From Pseudomonadota bacterium (GTDB taxonomy: Bacteria > Pseudomonadota > Gammaproteobacteria > Burkholderiales > Rhodocyclaceae), in contig JAGTRW010000021.1 in the NCBI GenBank assembly GCA_018262095.1, positions 1 to 64,000 of the forward strand: a stretch of 64,000 nucleotides of DNA, given 5' to 3'. The notes below the pieces were generated by a model. The model had not been told where the DNA came from. It made no database searches and saw only the letters and a list, made by a program, of their open reading frames with translations. Positions 9,503 to 19,224 of this stretch are shown here, one piece after another. A program made the position numbers and the translations under genes. Numbering within the stretch: position 1 is the first letter of the stretch; every line of letters begins with the position of its first letter.

Positions 9503-11250
9503 GCAATGCTGTCCGAGCGGCGAGCCTCGTGTTGTTGGCTAGCGGTGCCGCCAACGCATATGCCCTGGGTACGGCAACGCCAACCGATATTCCCGGAGTG
9601 CTCGTTGTCGATGCGCATGTCGCCGCCAGTTACGTCAACAACATCACCGTCGGCCCGGCCGGGAATCCGCCCTTTACGCCGGGTACCGACGTCTTCAAAC
9701 TCCTGACGACCCAAGCGTTTATTGCCATCCGTTCCTACTACACCCCCAAAGACCCCAACAAAGCAGGGCAAGCCGGAGGCTGGATATCGCCGATTGCCGA
9801 AACGCGGGGGCTCTCTCGGGCTCAGCTCATCGATCGACTGGCACTGCCCGTCAATCCGGATGGCACTCGCAACAACACCTTCGCGCTGGTTCTGGTGCCG
9901 GCCGGCGTGAGTTTCTGGAGTGGGCCGGCGGCGGCGATCAGCAGTTCCAAGGTGGCGCCAATCGGTTCCTATTGGGGGGCTGGCGGTGGCATTCAGTACT
10001 ACGTCGGGCGAAACGCCGGTGACGTTTCCGGTTTTCAAGTGCCGGTCACGAATTACGTGTTGGCGGCACCGATGGGCGAGGCCAATCTGTTGGCCTATAG
10101 TCCGCGGCTGACCGGCAACGCGCTTGGCGTCGGGAAGTATCTCGACGCGCTCAGCGTTCAAGCCTACAGCGATCTGGATCAGCTCCTCACGACGCTCGAC
10201 CTCATCAATCTCTCGGCGCCTGCCGGCGATCAGAAGCTACAACAAGCGATCGGCCAGCTTGGAGCTGAACGTCACGGGGCGCAGGGTCTGGCTGGAATGC
10301 ATCAGTCGGGGCTGTTCATGGATCAGTTGAGCGCAGCGTCCGCGGCTTTGACTTCGCAAAGCCGGCGTGCCTGCGAAATCGACGGCAGCGGAAATCGGAC
10401 CTGGCTACGCGTCGAAGGGGCGAGGGCCAGGCAGTCATCTGATGCGGACCGTACCGGGTTTTCGCAAAACACCACGATGCTGGCCGTTGGCGTCGAGACC
10501 GCCCGCCGCGACGACTGGAATTTCGGCGCGGCGGCGGCTTACTTGTCTTCCGACCTTGAATGGGCGAGCGCTGCGTCCGGCAACGGGACCTTGGAGAGCG
10601 GCTATTTTGGCGGCTACGCGAGCTACCGTAACGATGCCTTGCTGGCGACCGGGCAGCTTTTTCTCGGTTACAGCCACATTGAAACACGGCGAAACATCAG
10701 TATTCCCGACGCGGGTTTGTGGCCAGGATACTCGTTCGCGGTCAATCGAAGTGCGCGCGGATCGACAGCCGCCCTGGCCAGCGGCATCCGCCTCGACGTC
10801 GCGCACCTGACTTCGGCGTGGCAGACCAAGCTTGCGCCTTTCGTCGGCTTCGAGTATCAGCGTTTCGATCGCGCTCAATTCGACGAAACGGGCGCGGGGA
10901 GCGCCAACTTGGCGGTGCGCTCAAAAGCAATGGATGATTTTCGCTTGCGTCTGGGCGTATCGCTTGAACTGGCGCTTGGCGAAGCCAAGCGCATCGATTG
11001 GTCGCTCAATGGCCTGCTCTTGAGCTCCCCTCGGCTGGGCGGACAGTCGGGCGCTATCGACGCGAGCTTCGTGGGGCAAGGCGGGAGCTTTTTGTCGGAT
11101 GGCTGGCGCTCAGCGAGCGTGCTTAACCAAATGGCTATCGGTTTGAGCGGACGAGGAAAAGATGCCGACCTTTCGCTGGCCTACCAGTACGAGCGTGGCT
11201 CGGGCTTTGCAATGAACGCCTTGACGTTCAACGCCGACTGGAAATTCTGA
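9499..11250 (+). CDS. Autotransporter-like outer-membrane protein with barrel domain
   Basis: A 583-residue protein. Residues 1-24 form a short signal peptide (ending ANAYA-LG). Residues about 30-200 form a compact passenger-like domain. The region from about 300 to the end is an autotransporter-type beta-barrel, with alternating aromatic/glycine strands such as LEWASAASGNGTLESGYFGG and a terminal aromatic NADWKF suited to BAM insertion. The passenger contains GGWISP, RLALP, VLVPAGVSFWSGPAA and GAGGGIQYYV in that order, a pattern reminiscent of TNT-type NAD glycohydrolases (see findings). The start overlaps the stop of a 21-codon leader. Its 3' end converges with ppk1, 53 bases away. The barrel call is confident. 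The passenger function is not known. Confidence 0.8.
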   Translation: MSNAVRAASLVLLASGAANAYALGTATPTDIPGVLVVDAHVAASYVNNITVGPAGNPPFTPGTDVFKLLTTQAFIAIRSYYTPKDPNKAGQAGGWISPIAETRGLSRAQLIDRLALPVNPDGTRNNTFALVLVPAGVSFWSGPAAAISSSKVAPIGSYWGAGGGIQYYVGRNAGDVSGFQVPVTNYVLAAPMGEANLLAYSPRLTGNALGVGKYLDALSVQAYSDLDQLLTTLDLINLSAPAGDQKLQQAIGQLGAERHGAQGLAGMHQSGLFMDQLSAASAALTSQSRRACEIDGSGNRTWLRVEGARARQSSDADRTGFSQNTTMLAVGVETARRDDWNFGAAAAYLSSDLEWASAASGNGTLESGYFGGYASYRNDALLATGQLFLGYSHIETRRNISIPDAGLWPGYSFAVNRSARGSTAALASGIRLDVAHLTSAWQTKLAPFVGFEYQRFDRAQFDETGAGSANLAVRSKAMDDFRLRLGVSLELALGEAKRIDWSLNGLLLSSPRLGGQSGAIDASFVGQGGSFLSDGWRSASVLNQMAIGLSGRGKDADLSLAYQYERGSGFAMNALTFNADWKF

Positions 11251-11303
11251 CGCGAACTCCTTTTTCGATCGAGCCGCCCGCTGGAACGTCCCTGCGCTAC
11301 GGG

Positions 11304-13409
11304 TCAGGGCTTGAGCAGTTCGATCAGTTCGCTTTGCGCGCAGCGCGGTTTGCTGCGCGAGTTGCGGCGCGCGTGGTAGCTGCCGTTGGCGTCCATCTCC
11401 CATGACTGCTGGTTGTCGGTCAGATAGATCTGCAAGCCTTCGGCGATCACCCGACGCTTGTGTTTCTTGTCGAGCACCGGGAAGGCGAGCTCGATGCGGC
11501 GGAAGAAATTGCGCTCCATCCAGTCGGCGCTCGACAGATAGACTTTTTCCTCGCCGCCCGCGTAGAAATAGAAGACGCGGTGGTGTTCGAGCAGCCGGCC
11601 GATGATCGAACGCACGCGGATGTGTTCGGATAGCCCCTTGATTCCGGGGCGTAGCGCGCAGACGCCGCGAACGATCAGGTCGATCTTGACGCCGGCTTGA
11701 GAGGCTTCGTAGAGCGCGCTGATGACTTCGGGCTCGAGCAGCGAGTTCATCTTGGCGATGATTCGCGAGCGCTTGCCGGCGCGCGCGGCGCGCGTTTCTT
11801 CATGGATCGCCGCCAGCAGGTTCTGCTGCAACGAGAACGGTGCCTGCCACAGATGCTTGAGCGACTGCGCGCGACCGAGTCCGGTGAGCTGCTTGAAGAC
11901 CTCGTTGACGTCGGCGCCGATCTCTTCGTTGCAGCTCAGCAGCCCGAAATCGGAATAGAGGCGTGCGGTCTTCGGGTGGTAGTTGCCGGTCCCCAGGTGC
12001 ACGTAGCGGCGCAGCAGGCTGCCGCTCTTGCCTTCTTCACGACGAACGATCATCAGCATCTTGGCGTGCGTCTTGTAGCCGACGACACCATAGACGACGT
12101 GGGCGCCGACCTCTTCGAGCTTGGTCGCCCAGCCGATGTTGGCCTCTTCGTCAAAGCGCGCCATCAGTTCGACGACTACCGTGACTTCCTTGCCGTTCTG
12201 CGCCGCGCGCAGCAGCGACTGCATCAGCACCGAATCGGTGCCGGTGCGGTAGACGGTCATCTTGATCGCCACCACCAGCGCGTCGGTCGCCGCCTGCTCG
12301 AGCAGTTCGATGACCGGCGTGAAGCTCTGGTAGGGGTGGTGCAACAGGATGTCGCCGGCGCGGATGGCGTCGAACATGTGGTGGCACTTCTGCAGCGCCT
12401 TCGGGATACCGGGCTGGAACGGCTGGAACTTGAGGTCGTTGCGCAGCACCCAGTCGGGAACCTGCATCAGCCGCACCAGGTTGACCGGCCCGGCGACGCG
12501 ATAAAGGTCGGTGTCGTGCAGGTTGAATTGCGACAGCAGGAAGTCGGCCATTACCTCCGAACAGTTGTCGGCGACCTCGAGGCGAACGCCGTCGCCGAAG
12601 TGCCGCTGCGGCAGTTCGCCCTGGATCTTGGTGCGCAGGTTCTTGACTTCTTCCTCGTCGACGAAGAGATCGCTATTGCGCGTGACGCGGAATTGGTAGC
12701 AGCCGAGCACGTTCATTCCCGAGAACAGTTCGCCGACAAAGGCGTGCAGCACCGACGACAGGAACACGAAGCCGTACTCTCCGTCGCACAGCTCGCGCGG
12801 CAGGCGGATGACGCGTGGCAGCACGCGCGGCGCCTGGACGATGGCGGCCCCGGAACTGCGGCCGAAGGCGTCCTTGCCCTCGAGTTCGATGGCGAAATTG
12901 AGGCTCTTGTTGAGCACGCGTGGGAAAGGGTGCGACGGATCGAGTCCGATCGGCGTCAGTACCGGCATGACCTCACGGAAAAAATAGCTTCTGATCCATT
13001 CGGCCTGGGATTCGCTCCATTCGCTACGCCGGATGAAGTGGATTCCCTCGGCGGCGAGCTTGGGCAGGATTTCATCGTTGAACAGCGCGTACTGCTCCTC
13101 GACCAGCGCGTGCGCCTCGTCGCTGACCAGCTGATAGGCGGCGCGCGCGGTCAGCCCGTCGGCGGTGACGGCGACCGAGTTGAGCTTGACTTGCTCCTTG
13201 AGTCCGGCGACGCGGATCTCAAAAAACTCGTCGAGATTGCTGCTCACGATGCATAGGAAGCGAAGCCGTTCGAGCAGCGGCGTCTGCGGGTTTTTTGCCT
13301 GCGACAGCACGCGGCGGTTGAAGGCCAGGATGCCCAGTTCGCGGTTCAGAAAATTCTCGGCGGGGAAATGCGTCGCGCCGACATCAAGGGTTTCGATGCG
13401 AGTAGTCAT
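11304..13409 (-). CDS. ppk1: Polyphosphate kinase 1
   Basis: A 701-residue protein, the normal length for PPK1, which reversibly polymerises the ATP gamma-phosphate into inorganic polyphosphate at the inner membrane. Family hallmarks: the N-terminal FLNRELGILAFNRRVL and SNLDEFFEIRV, the active-site segment RYVHLGTGNYHPKTARLYSD (His about 471, equivalent to the phosphorylated histidine of E. coli PPK), a second histidine region (LLEHHRVFYF), and the C-terminal SADWMERNFFRRIE. It is transcribed divergently from the chemosensory cluster across an AT-rich region. Together with ppx and hppA it points to a polyphosphate-accumulating lifestyle. Confidence 0.97.
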   Translation of the reverse strand: MTTRIETLDVGATHFPAENFLNRELGILAFNRRVLSQAKNPQTPLLERLRFLCIVSSNLDEFFEIRVAGLKEQVKLNSVAVTADGLTARAAYQLVSDEAHALVEEQYALFNDEILPKLAAEGIHFIRRSEWSESQAEWIRSYFFREVMPVLTPIGLDPSHPFPRVLNKSLNFAIELEGKDAFGRSSGAAIVQAPRVLPRVIRLPRELCDGEYGFVFLSSVLHAFVGELFSGMNVLGCYQFRVTRNSDLFVDEEEVKNLRTKIQGELPQRHFGDGVRLEVADNCSEVMADFLLSQFNLHDTDLYRVAGPVNLVRLMQVPDWVLRNDLKFQPFQPGIPKALQKCHHMFDAIRAGDILLHHPYQSFTPVIELLEQAATDALVVAIKMTVYRTGTDSVLMQSLLRAAQNGKEVTVVVELMARFDEEANIGWATKLEEVGAHVVYGVVGYKTHAKMLMIVRREEGKSGSLLRRYVHLGTGNYHPKTARLYSDFGLLSCNEEIGADVNEVFKQLTGLGRAQSLKHLWQAPFSLQQNLLAAIHEETRAARAGKRSRIIAKMNSLLEPEVISALYEASQAGVKIDLIVRGVCALRPGIKGLSEHIRVRSIIGRLLEHHRVFYFYAGGEEKVYLSSADWMERNFFRRIELAFPVLDKKHKRRVIAEGLQIYLTDNQQSWEMDANGSYHARRNSRSKPRCAQSELIELLKP

Positions 13410-13606
13410 GCGGCCATTGGATCAGGAATGGCGGGGCGATGCAAGTGCGCGGCTATGCCAAGGATATATTCGCGAAGGGCATTAACTTGCTCACCGATGA
13501 ACCGGCCTTTGTCATGGTCGACGAATTGTCGCAGTCCCGGCCAGTTTGATTGAGCGATCAGTTTTGTAAAAACGGCTTTGAATCGGCAACTCTCCATTAT
13601 ATTCAC
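13406..13606 (-). CDS. Possible small protein overlapping the ppk1 start (66 aa)
   Basis: An open frame from a GTG at 13606 (or ATG at 13597) ends in a TGA that overlaps the ppk1 ATG as ATGA. No other gene covers this DNA. The C-terminal half (FVDHDKGRFIGEQVNALREYIL) looks helix-forming. It could be a small protein translationally coupled to ppk1, a remnant of an older gene, or chance. I do not recognise a family. Confidence 0.25.
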   Translation of the reverse strand: MNIMESCRFKAVFTKLIAQSNWPGLRQFVDHDKGRFIGEQVNALREYILGIAAHLHRPAIPDPMAA

Positions 13607-13772
13607 CGAATACTTTTATGCCGAACACATATTATGTCCATGGGCTTTATAAAAATTCACTAGAATTATTATGTCTCGCTAAATGTAAATATAAGTATTT
13701 GTTAAATATGGTGTAAATATTTACGATTTTCGTTGTGGTAGCATAATAAAAGACATTATCTTGAGATGAGCA
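13410..13772. promoter_or_regulatory. AT-rich divergent regulatory region between ppk1 and the che cluster
   Basis: The DNA from about 13560 to 13770 is strikingly AT-rich compared with its surroundings. A sigma70-like promoter for the rightward cluster can be drawn as TTGTTA (13699-13704), a 17-base spacer and TACGAT (13722-13727). A 12-base palindrome, GTAAATATTTAC (13713-13724), lies within it and could be an operator. The leftward ppk1 promoter must also be here. I could not identify a convincing Pho box. Confidence 0.5.
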
Positions 13773-14138
13773 ATGCCAAAAAAAATCCTTACGGTGGATG
13801 ATTCGCCATCGATTCGGCAAATGGTTGTTTTTACACTGAAGAGCGCGGGTTACGGTGTCGCCGAGGCAGGCGACGGCGAGGCGGGGGTGGCCAAGGCGAT
13901 GGCGGAAAAGTTCGATTTGATCTTGACCGACCAGAACATGCCTAAAATGGATGGTCTGACACTGATCCGCACTTTGCGCGCGTCGCAGCAGTGCCAGAAC
14001 ATCCCCATTCTCATCTTGACCACCGAAGCCGGCGAAACGATGAAAGCGCAAGGCCGTGAAGCCGGCGCGACGGGCTGGCTGGTCAAGCCGTTCGATCCAG
14101 CCAAGCTGCTCATGGTCGTGAAAAAAGTCATTGGATGA
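13773..14138 (+). CDS. cheY: CheY-type single-domain response regulator
   Basis: 121 residues forming one receiver domain and nothing else. The acidic pocket is in TVDDS (residues 8-9). The phospho-acceptor Asp is in LILTDQNMPKMDG. The conserved Thr is in ILTTE, and the Lys is in the VKPFDP segment. A ribosome site (GAGATGAG) precedes the ATG. Its stop overlaps the cheA start (ATGA), so the two are co-translated. It would carry phosphoryl groups from CheA to a motor or other output. Confidence 0.95.
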   Translation: MPKKILTVDDSPSIRQMVVFTLKSAGYGVAEAGDGEAGVAKAMAEKFDLILTDQNMPKMDGLTLIRTLRASQQCQNIPILILTTEAGETMKAQGREAGATGWLVKPFDPAKLLMVVKKVIG

Positions 14139-16255
14139 GCAGTGACCTAAGTCGGTTTCATCAGGTGTTTTTCGACGAAGCAAAAGAACATCTGGCAGAA
14201 ATGGAACGCTTGTTGTTGGCGCTGGATGTCGCCGCCCCTGCTGCCGAGGATCTGGACGCGGTTTTCCGTGCGGCGCATTCGATCAAGGGCGGCAGCGGCA
14301 CCTTTGGTTTCAACGACATGTGTGACGTCACCCATGTGCTGGAAACCTTGCTCGATCGCGTTCGTAAAGGTGAGCAGCCCTTGACTGAAGCGATGGTCGA
14401 CGCGTTGTTGCAGGTCGGCGATGTGCTGCGCGAGCAACTGGCGAGTCATCAAGTCGGAAGCGCGTTCGATGCGCAGTCCGCGGAACCGGCGATGCAATTG
14501 CTGCGCGGATTGATCGATGCGCCTGGTGGTGTGGCGCATCGCGAGCCGGATCGAAACGATGCCGATCGTGCTGTGCCGCAGTCTTGCCGCCTTTATTCGA
14601 TCTCCTATACCCCCGATGCGGACGCTGCCGTATCGATGGAACTGCTGGTCGCCGAACTCGCGCGACTGGGAACGGTTGAGGTCGATGCGGTCGGCGAAAA
14701 TCGATGGGCGATCAAATTGCGCGGCGCGATCGGTGAAGAAGAGATAGAGGACGTTTTTTCTTTCATCGCCGATCGTTCGCATTACTCGATAGAACTCGCG
14801 GACGGATCGCCGCAGCCGGTCGCGGCCGAGGAGGAAGGCGATGGCTTCGGCTTTTTCTTGCCGCTGGTCGCTCAAGCTGAGGCCACGGCAGCGCCCGAGG
14901 ACGACGGCTTCGGTTTTTTTGTCGATGCCGAGTCGATAGCTCAGTCATCGTCCGGCGATAAAGATGATCCGGGTTACGGGTTTTTTACCGAGCTGTCGCC
15001 TGTTGCGTCGGCGGGTATTGCCAAGGCGTCGGCGGCGGTTCGCTCGGGACAGTCCAGCGACGTTCCCAAGCGGCGTGCCAGCGACGCCGAAGCGGAAACT
15101 TCGATCCGGGTCGGCGTCGACAAGGTCGATCAACTGATCAATCTGGTCGGCGAACTGGTCATTACGCATGCCATGCTGGCGCAGACCATCGCCGGACTCG
15201 ACCCACAACTGCATCAAAAATTGCTCGGCGGCATCGCCCAGCTGGAGCGCAACAGCCATGATCTGCAGGAGTCGGTGATGTCGATTCGCATGCTGCCGAT
15301 CGGTTCGGTGTTCAGCCGCTTTCCGCGACTGGTTCGCGATCTTTCGCAGAAATTGGGCAAGCAAGTCGAGCTGAAACTGGTCGGCGAAACGACCGAACTC
15401 GACAAGGGCTTGATCGAACATCTGGCCGATCCGTTGACCCATCTGGTTCGCAACAGTCTGGACCACGGTCTTGAAGCGCCCGAACTTCGCCTCGCCGCAG
15501 GCAAGCCGGCCAAGGGCACGCTCACGCTCCAGGCGGCACATCAGGGTGGCGCCATCGTCGTCGAGGTGATCGACGACGGCGCCGGGCTCAATCGCCAGCG
15601 GATCGTGGCCAAGGCGCGCGAGCGCGGCTTGCCGGTCGATGAGGCGGCGTCCGATGAGCAGATCTGGCCACTGATTTTCGCTCCGGGATTTTCGACCGCC
15701 GCGCAGGTGACCGACGTTTCGGGTCGCGGCGTCGGCATGGACGTCGTCAAACGCAATATCGAAAGCCTCGGCGGGCGGGTCGAAATCAGTTCGCAGCAGG
15801 GCTTGGGTACGCGCATCACGATTCGCTTGCCATTGACGCTGGCAATTCTCGATGGGCTGTCGATCGGCGTCGGCGAACAGACTTTTATCCTGCCGCTCAA
15901 CACCATCATCGAATCGTTTCAGCCGCAGCCGGAACAGATTTCCACCATCTCCGAAAGCGGGCGCGTCGTGCATGTGCGCGGCGACTATCTGCCGCTGCTG
16001 GCGCTCCATCAGCTGTTTCATATCGAGCCGCGGACTGTCGATCCAAGCCAGGGAATCGTCGTGACCCTCGACGTCGATGGCGGCAAGGTGGCGCTGTGGG
16101 TCGACGCGCTGCTTGGGCAGCACCAGGTCGTCGTCAAGAGCCTTGAGCGGAATTATCGCAAGGTGCGTGGCGTTTCGGGGGCGACGATCATGGGCGACGG
16201 CACGGTGGCGCTGATTCTGGATGCGGCGGCGCTGGTTTCGTTGAGTCGCAGCTGA
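14135..16255 (+). CDS. cheA: Chemotaxis histidine kinase CheA
   Basis: 706 residues. An HPt (P1) domain at the N-terminus carries the phospho-histidine at residue 48 (FRAAHSIKGGSGTFGF). A P2-like region spans about 150-225. A linker carries three repeats of a GFGFF/GYGFF motif (about residues 232-290). The P3 dimerisation segment starts near IRVGVDKVDQLINLVGELV. The HATPase (P4) has N box NSLDHG, G1 DDGAGL and G2 GRGVGMDVV. The CheW-like P5 domain is C-terminal. It couples receptor state to phosphorylation of CheY and CheB. It overlaps cheY by four bases and is followed by cheW after 24 bases. Confidence 0.96.
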   Translation: MSSDLSRFHQVFFDEAKEHLAEMERLLLALDVAAPAAEDLDAVFRAAHSIKGGSGTFGFNDMCDVTHVLETLLDRVRKGEQPLTEAMVDALLQVGDVLREQLASHQVGSAFDAQSAEPAMQLLRGLIDAPGGVAHREPDRNDADRAVPQSCRLYSISYTPDADAAVSMELLVAELARLGTVEVDAVGENRWAIKLRGAIGEEEIEDVFSFIADRSHYSIELADGSPQPVAAEEEGDGFGFFLPLVAQAEATAAPEDDGFGFFVDAESIAQSSSGDKDDPGYGFFTELSPVASAGIAKASAAVRSGQSSDVPKRRASDAEAETSIRVGVDKVDQLINLVGELVITHAMLAQTIAGLDPQLHQKLLGGIAQLERNSHDLQESVMSIRMLPIGSVFSRFPRLVRDLSQKLGKQVELKLVGETTELDKGLIEHLADPLTHLVRNSLDHGLEAPELRLAAGKPAKGTLTLQAAHQGGAIVVEVIDDGAGLNRQRIVAKARERGLPVDEAASDEQIWPLIFAPGFSTAAQVTDVSGRGVGMDVVKRNIESLGGRVEISSQQGLGTRITIRLPLTLAILDGLSIGVGEQTFILPLNTIIESFQPQPEQISTISESGRVVHVRGDYLPLLALHQLFHIEPRTVDPSQGIVVTLDVDGGKVALWVDALLGQHQVVVKSLERNYRKVRGVSGATIMGDGTVALILDAAALVSLSRS

Positions 16256-16279
16256 TTTTGTTTGAAAAGGGATCGATCG

Positions 16280-16789
16280 ATGTCTGCACCACAAGTCGCG
16301 GGGCAAGCCGCAGCGGCAATCATGACGGGAACGGCGGCCCAGTATCTGACCTTCACGCTGGGCCAAGAGGAGTATGCGGTCGATATTCTCAAGGTCCAGG
16401 AAATCCGCGGCTACGACGCGGTCACCGCAATCGCCAACACGCCTGCTTTCATCAAGGGCGTGATCAATCTGCGCGGCGTCATCGTTCCGATCGTCGATTT
16501 GCGCCTGAAGTTCCAGATGGGCGAGACCTCGTACGATGCGTTCACCGTGGTCATCATCCTCAATGTGCTCGATCGGGTGATGGGGATCGTCGTCGATGGC
16601 GTCACTGATGTCCTGGCTTGTCCTGCCGAGCAGATCAAACCCGCGCCGCAATTCGGTGCGGCGCTCGATACCCGCTATATCGATGGTTTGGCGACCGTCG
16701 ACGGCCGGATGATCATTTTGGTCGATATCGAAAAGCTGATGAGCAGTCCGGAGATGGCGCTGATGGACGAAGCGCTGGACGGCGTTTAA
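16280..16789 (+). CDS. cheW: Chemotaxis coupling protein CheW
   Basis: 169 residues in one CheW domain, preceded by a short Ala-rich N-terminus. It has the typical [15 protein letters not shown] and [16 protein letters not shown] motifs. The ATG at 16280 follows an AAAAGGGA ribosome site, so I prefer it to an in-frame TTG at 16262. It links the MCP encoded directly downstream to CheA in the membrane-associated signalling array. Confidence 0.96.
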   Translation: MSAPQVAGQAAAAIMTGTAAQYLTFTLGQEEYAVDILKVQEIRGYDAVTAIANTPAFIKGVINLRGVIVPIVDLRLKFQMGETSYDAFTVVIILNVLDRVMGIVVDGVTDVLACPAEQIKPAPQFGAALDTRYIDGLATVDGRMIILVDIEKLMSSPEMALMDEALDGV

Positions 16790-16808
16790 TTTTGAGGAAT
16801 AGCAAAAA

Positions 16809-18497
16809 ATGAATGCATCAAAGATGAAACTCGCGACCCGTCTGGGGCTGGGATTCGGCACCGTTCTGCTGCTGCTGATCGCAGTTTCCGGAATGGGCAT
16901 CTTGAAGCTCAATACGGTCAAGGACGGGCTCGACCTGATCGTCGACCATCGGATTCCAAATGTTCGCGCGGCGACGGAAATCATCGATGCCAACTACCAG
17001 CTCGCGGTGCTGGCGCGCGATGCGCTGTTGAGCAAAGACCCGCAACAGGTGAAGAAGGATATCGAGCTGATCCCCGTGCAGCGCGAGCAGATCAAGAAGA
17101 GTACGGCACTGCTTGAGTCCGGGCTGACCACCGATGAAGGCAAGCGCCTCTTCCTCGTATTGGTGGCGGCGCGCGACAAATATGCCCCGCTGCTCGACGA
17201 ATTCGCCAAGCTGATCACCGCCAATGAAAATGAGCAGGCGTATCAATTACAGGAAACGCAGATCAACGCTGCGCACGCTGACTATATCGCCGCAGCGCAT
17301 ACGTTGATCAGTTTTCTCAACGACCGGGCGAAGAACGACGGCGCGGAGGCCGCCAGCCAGGTCAGCACGGCGACGTGGACGATCATCGGCGTCAGTGCCG
17401 CGGCGATCTTGCTGGCGCTGGTGATCGCGCTGCTGATCATCCGCAAACTGGCATCACAACTGGGCGGCGAGCCCGACTATGCCGCCGATGTCGTCAAATC
17501 GATTGCCGGCGGCGATCTGTCCAGGTCGGTCGCGATCAAGCCCGGCGATGAAACCAGCCTGCTCGCTGCGATGAAGGATATGCAGCAACACCTCAAGTCA
17601 ACGATTGCGAAAATCAGCGAGTCGGTTGAAACCATCAACAATGCGTCGCAGGAAATTGCCGCCGGCAATTCCGATCTTTCGCAGCGCACCGAGGAGCAGG
17701 CTTCCAGTCTCGAGGAAACGGCGTCGAGCATCGAGCAACTGACGGCGACCGTCAAACAGAACGCAGACAATGCGGCGCAGGCCAGTCATCTGGCGCACGG
17801 CGCTTCGCAGATCGCCGTCAAGGGCGGCGATTCGGTGAGCCACGTGGTGCACACCATGAACGGAATCAACGAGGCGTCGCACAAGATCGTCGACATCATT
17901 TCGGTGATCGACGGCATCGCTTTTCAGACCAATATTCTCGCGCTCAACGCGGCCGTCGAAGCGGCGCGCGCCGGCGAACAAGGCCGGGGTTTCGCCGTTG
18001 TCGCCGGCGAAGTGCGTAGCCTGGCGCAACGTTCGGCCGCCGCAGCCAAGGAAATCAAGTCGTTGATCAACGATTCGGTCGGTCGGGTCGAAGAGGGCTC
18101 GCGTCAGGTCGAGGATGCCGGACAGACGATGGCGCAACTCGTCGCATCGGTAAAGCAGGTTTCCGAGATCATCGCCGACATCTCGAATGCCTCGATGGAG
18201 CAGAGCGCCGGAATTGAACAGGTCAATCAGGCGATCGCCCAGATGGATCAAGTGACGCAGCAGAATGCGGCGCTGGTCGAAGAATCGGCGGCTGCCGCGG
18301 AATCGCTCGAAGATCAGGCACGCAGCCTGGCGCAGGCGATTGCGGTGTTCCAGGTCGATTCGCTGGCAATTCCCGCCGCTGACAGAGCTCGCGCTGCAGC
18401 GGGTAAACCGGTCGGCGCCAAGCGCGTCGCTGCGCTGAACGCGACGCCACGGACTATGCCGCAGTCTGCCGACGAACAGGAATGGCAGGAATTCTGA
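16809..18497 (+). CDS. Methyl-accepting chemotaxis protein
   Basis: 562 residues. TM1 is at about 12-33 and a short four-helix-bundle-type periplasmic sensor spans 35-185. TM2 is at about 188-211, followed by HAMP. The MCP signalling domain has the conserved hairpin tip [33 protein letters not shown]. Glutamine/glutamate-rich methylation helices are visible ([15 protein letters not shown]). The extreme C-terminus EWQEF resembles the NWETF-type tether for CheR/CheB. The periplasmic ligand cannot be told from sequence. Confidence 0.95.
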   Translation: MNASKMKLATRLGLGFGTVLLLLIAVSGMGILKLNTVKDGLDLIVDHRIPNVRAATEIIDANYQLAVLARDALLSKDPQQVKKDIELIPVQREQIKKSTALLESGLTTDEGKRLFLVLVAARDKYAPLLDEFAKLITANENEQAYQLQETQINAAHADYIAAAHTLISFLNDRAKNDGAEAASQVSTATWTIIGVSAAAILLALVIALLIIRKLASQLGGEPDYAADVVKSIAGGDLSRSVAIKPGDETSLLAAMKDMQQHLKSTIAKISESVETINNASQEIAAGNSDLSQRTEEQASSLEETASSIEQLTATVKQNADNAAQASHLAHGASQIAVKGGDSVSHVVHTMNGINEASHKIVDIISVIDGIAFQTNILALNAAVEAARAGEQGRGFAVVAGEVRSLAQRSAAAAKEIKSLINDSVGRVEEGSRQVEDAGQTMAQLVASVKQVSEIIADISNASMEQSAGIEQVNQAIAQMDQVTQQNAALVEESAAAAESLEDQARSLAQAIAVFQVDSLAIPAADRARAAAGKPVGAKRVAALNATPRTMPQSADEQEWQEF

Positions 18498-18618
18498 TCG
18501 CTTGCTGTGCGGCTTCCGCCACGATTGGTGATCGAGTCGAGCGCGCCGCGGCGCACTCCTCGGCAAAGACGCTTGGCGGTTGCCTGCGAGATCGACGCAG
18601 CGACGGGGTGGCCGGTTG

Positions 18619-19224
18619 ATGATCGATCGTGACGAGGCCGACGGTCCAGCGCCGACGACCTATTACGACCGCATCTTTGAAATCGATGCGGCCAAGATCT
18701 TGCCCGGCGAGTATTTCGTGACGCAGCGCGACATGGTCGTTGTGACGGTGCTCGGATCGTGCGTTTCGGCGTGCCTGCGCGACCGAATTTCGGGTTTTGG
18801 CGGAATGAATCATTTCATGCTGCCCGGAATCGATGGCGGCGGTCCCGTCTGCGTTTCGGCGCGCTATGGCGTGCATGCCATGGAGATTCTGGTCAATCGC
18901 CTGCTCAAGCTCGGCGCGCAACGCAGCAACCTGGAAGCCAAGGTGTTTGGCGGCGGCAATGTGCTGCGCGGCTTCGTCACGACGACCGTCGGTGAGCGCA
19001 ATGCCGAATTCGTTCTCGACTACCTCGAGACCGAAGGCATCCGTCTTGTTTCGAGAGACCTGCTCGGCGTTTATCCGCGCAAGGTCTATTTCTTTCCGAA
19101 AACCGGCCGGGTGCTGGTTCGGAAACTGAAATCGACCCACAACAACACGATTGCCCTGCGTGAACGCGATTATGCAAGCCGACTGAAGCTCGCTGCGGTC
19201 GATGGCGGGGTGGAGCTGTTCTGA
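18619..19224 (+). CDS. cheD: Chemoreceptor glutamine deamidase CheD
   Basis: 201 residues. CheD removes the amide from receptor glutamines and modulates adaptation. The catalytic Cys is in VLGSCVSAC (Cys 48) and the His in [10 protein letters not shown] (His 65). Later KVFGGG and the Thr of [10 protein letters not shown] follow the family pattern. The ATG at 18619 is preceded by GGGTGG, while the frame is open further upstream without a better start. The stop overlaps the cheB ATG by one base. A CheR gene, which usually precedes cheD, is absent here. Confidence 0.93.
   Translation: MIDRDEADGPAPTTYYDRIFEIDAAKILPGEYFVTQRDMVVVTVLGSCVSACLRDRISGFGGMNHFMLPGIDGGGPVCVSARYGVHAMEILVNRLLKLGAQRSNLEAKVFGGGNVLRGFVTTTVGERNAEFVLDYLETEGIRLVSRDLLGVYPRKVYFFPKTGRVLVRKLKSTHNNTIALRERDYASRLKLAAVDGGVELF

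Noticed and set aside
11697-13256. A 519-codon plus-strand frame across ppk1
   Set aside because: It is fully antisense to polyphosphate kinase, whose motifs are unambiguous. High GC produces such shadow frames.
14945-16993. A 682-codon minus-strand frame
   Set aside because: It lies antisense to cheA and cheW and shows low-complexity His/Arg/Asp composition typical of a shadow frame.
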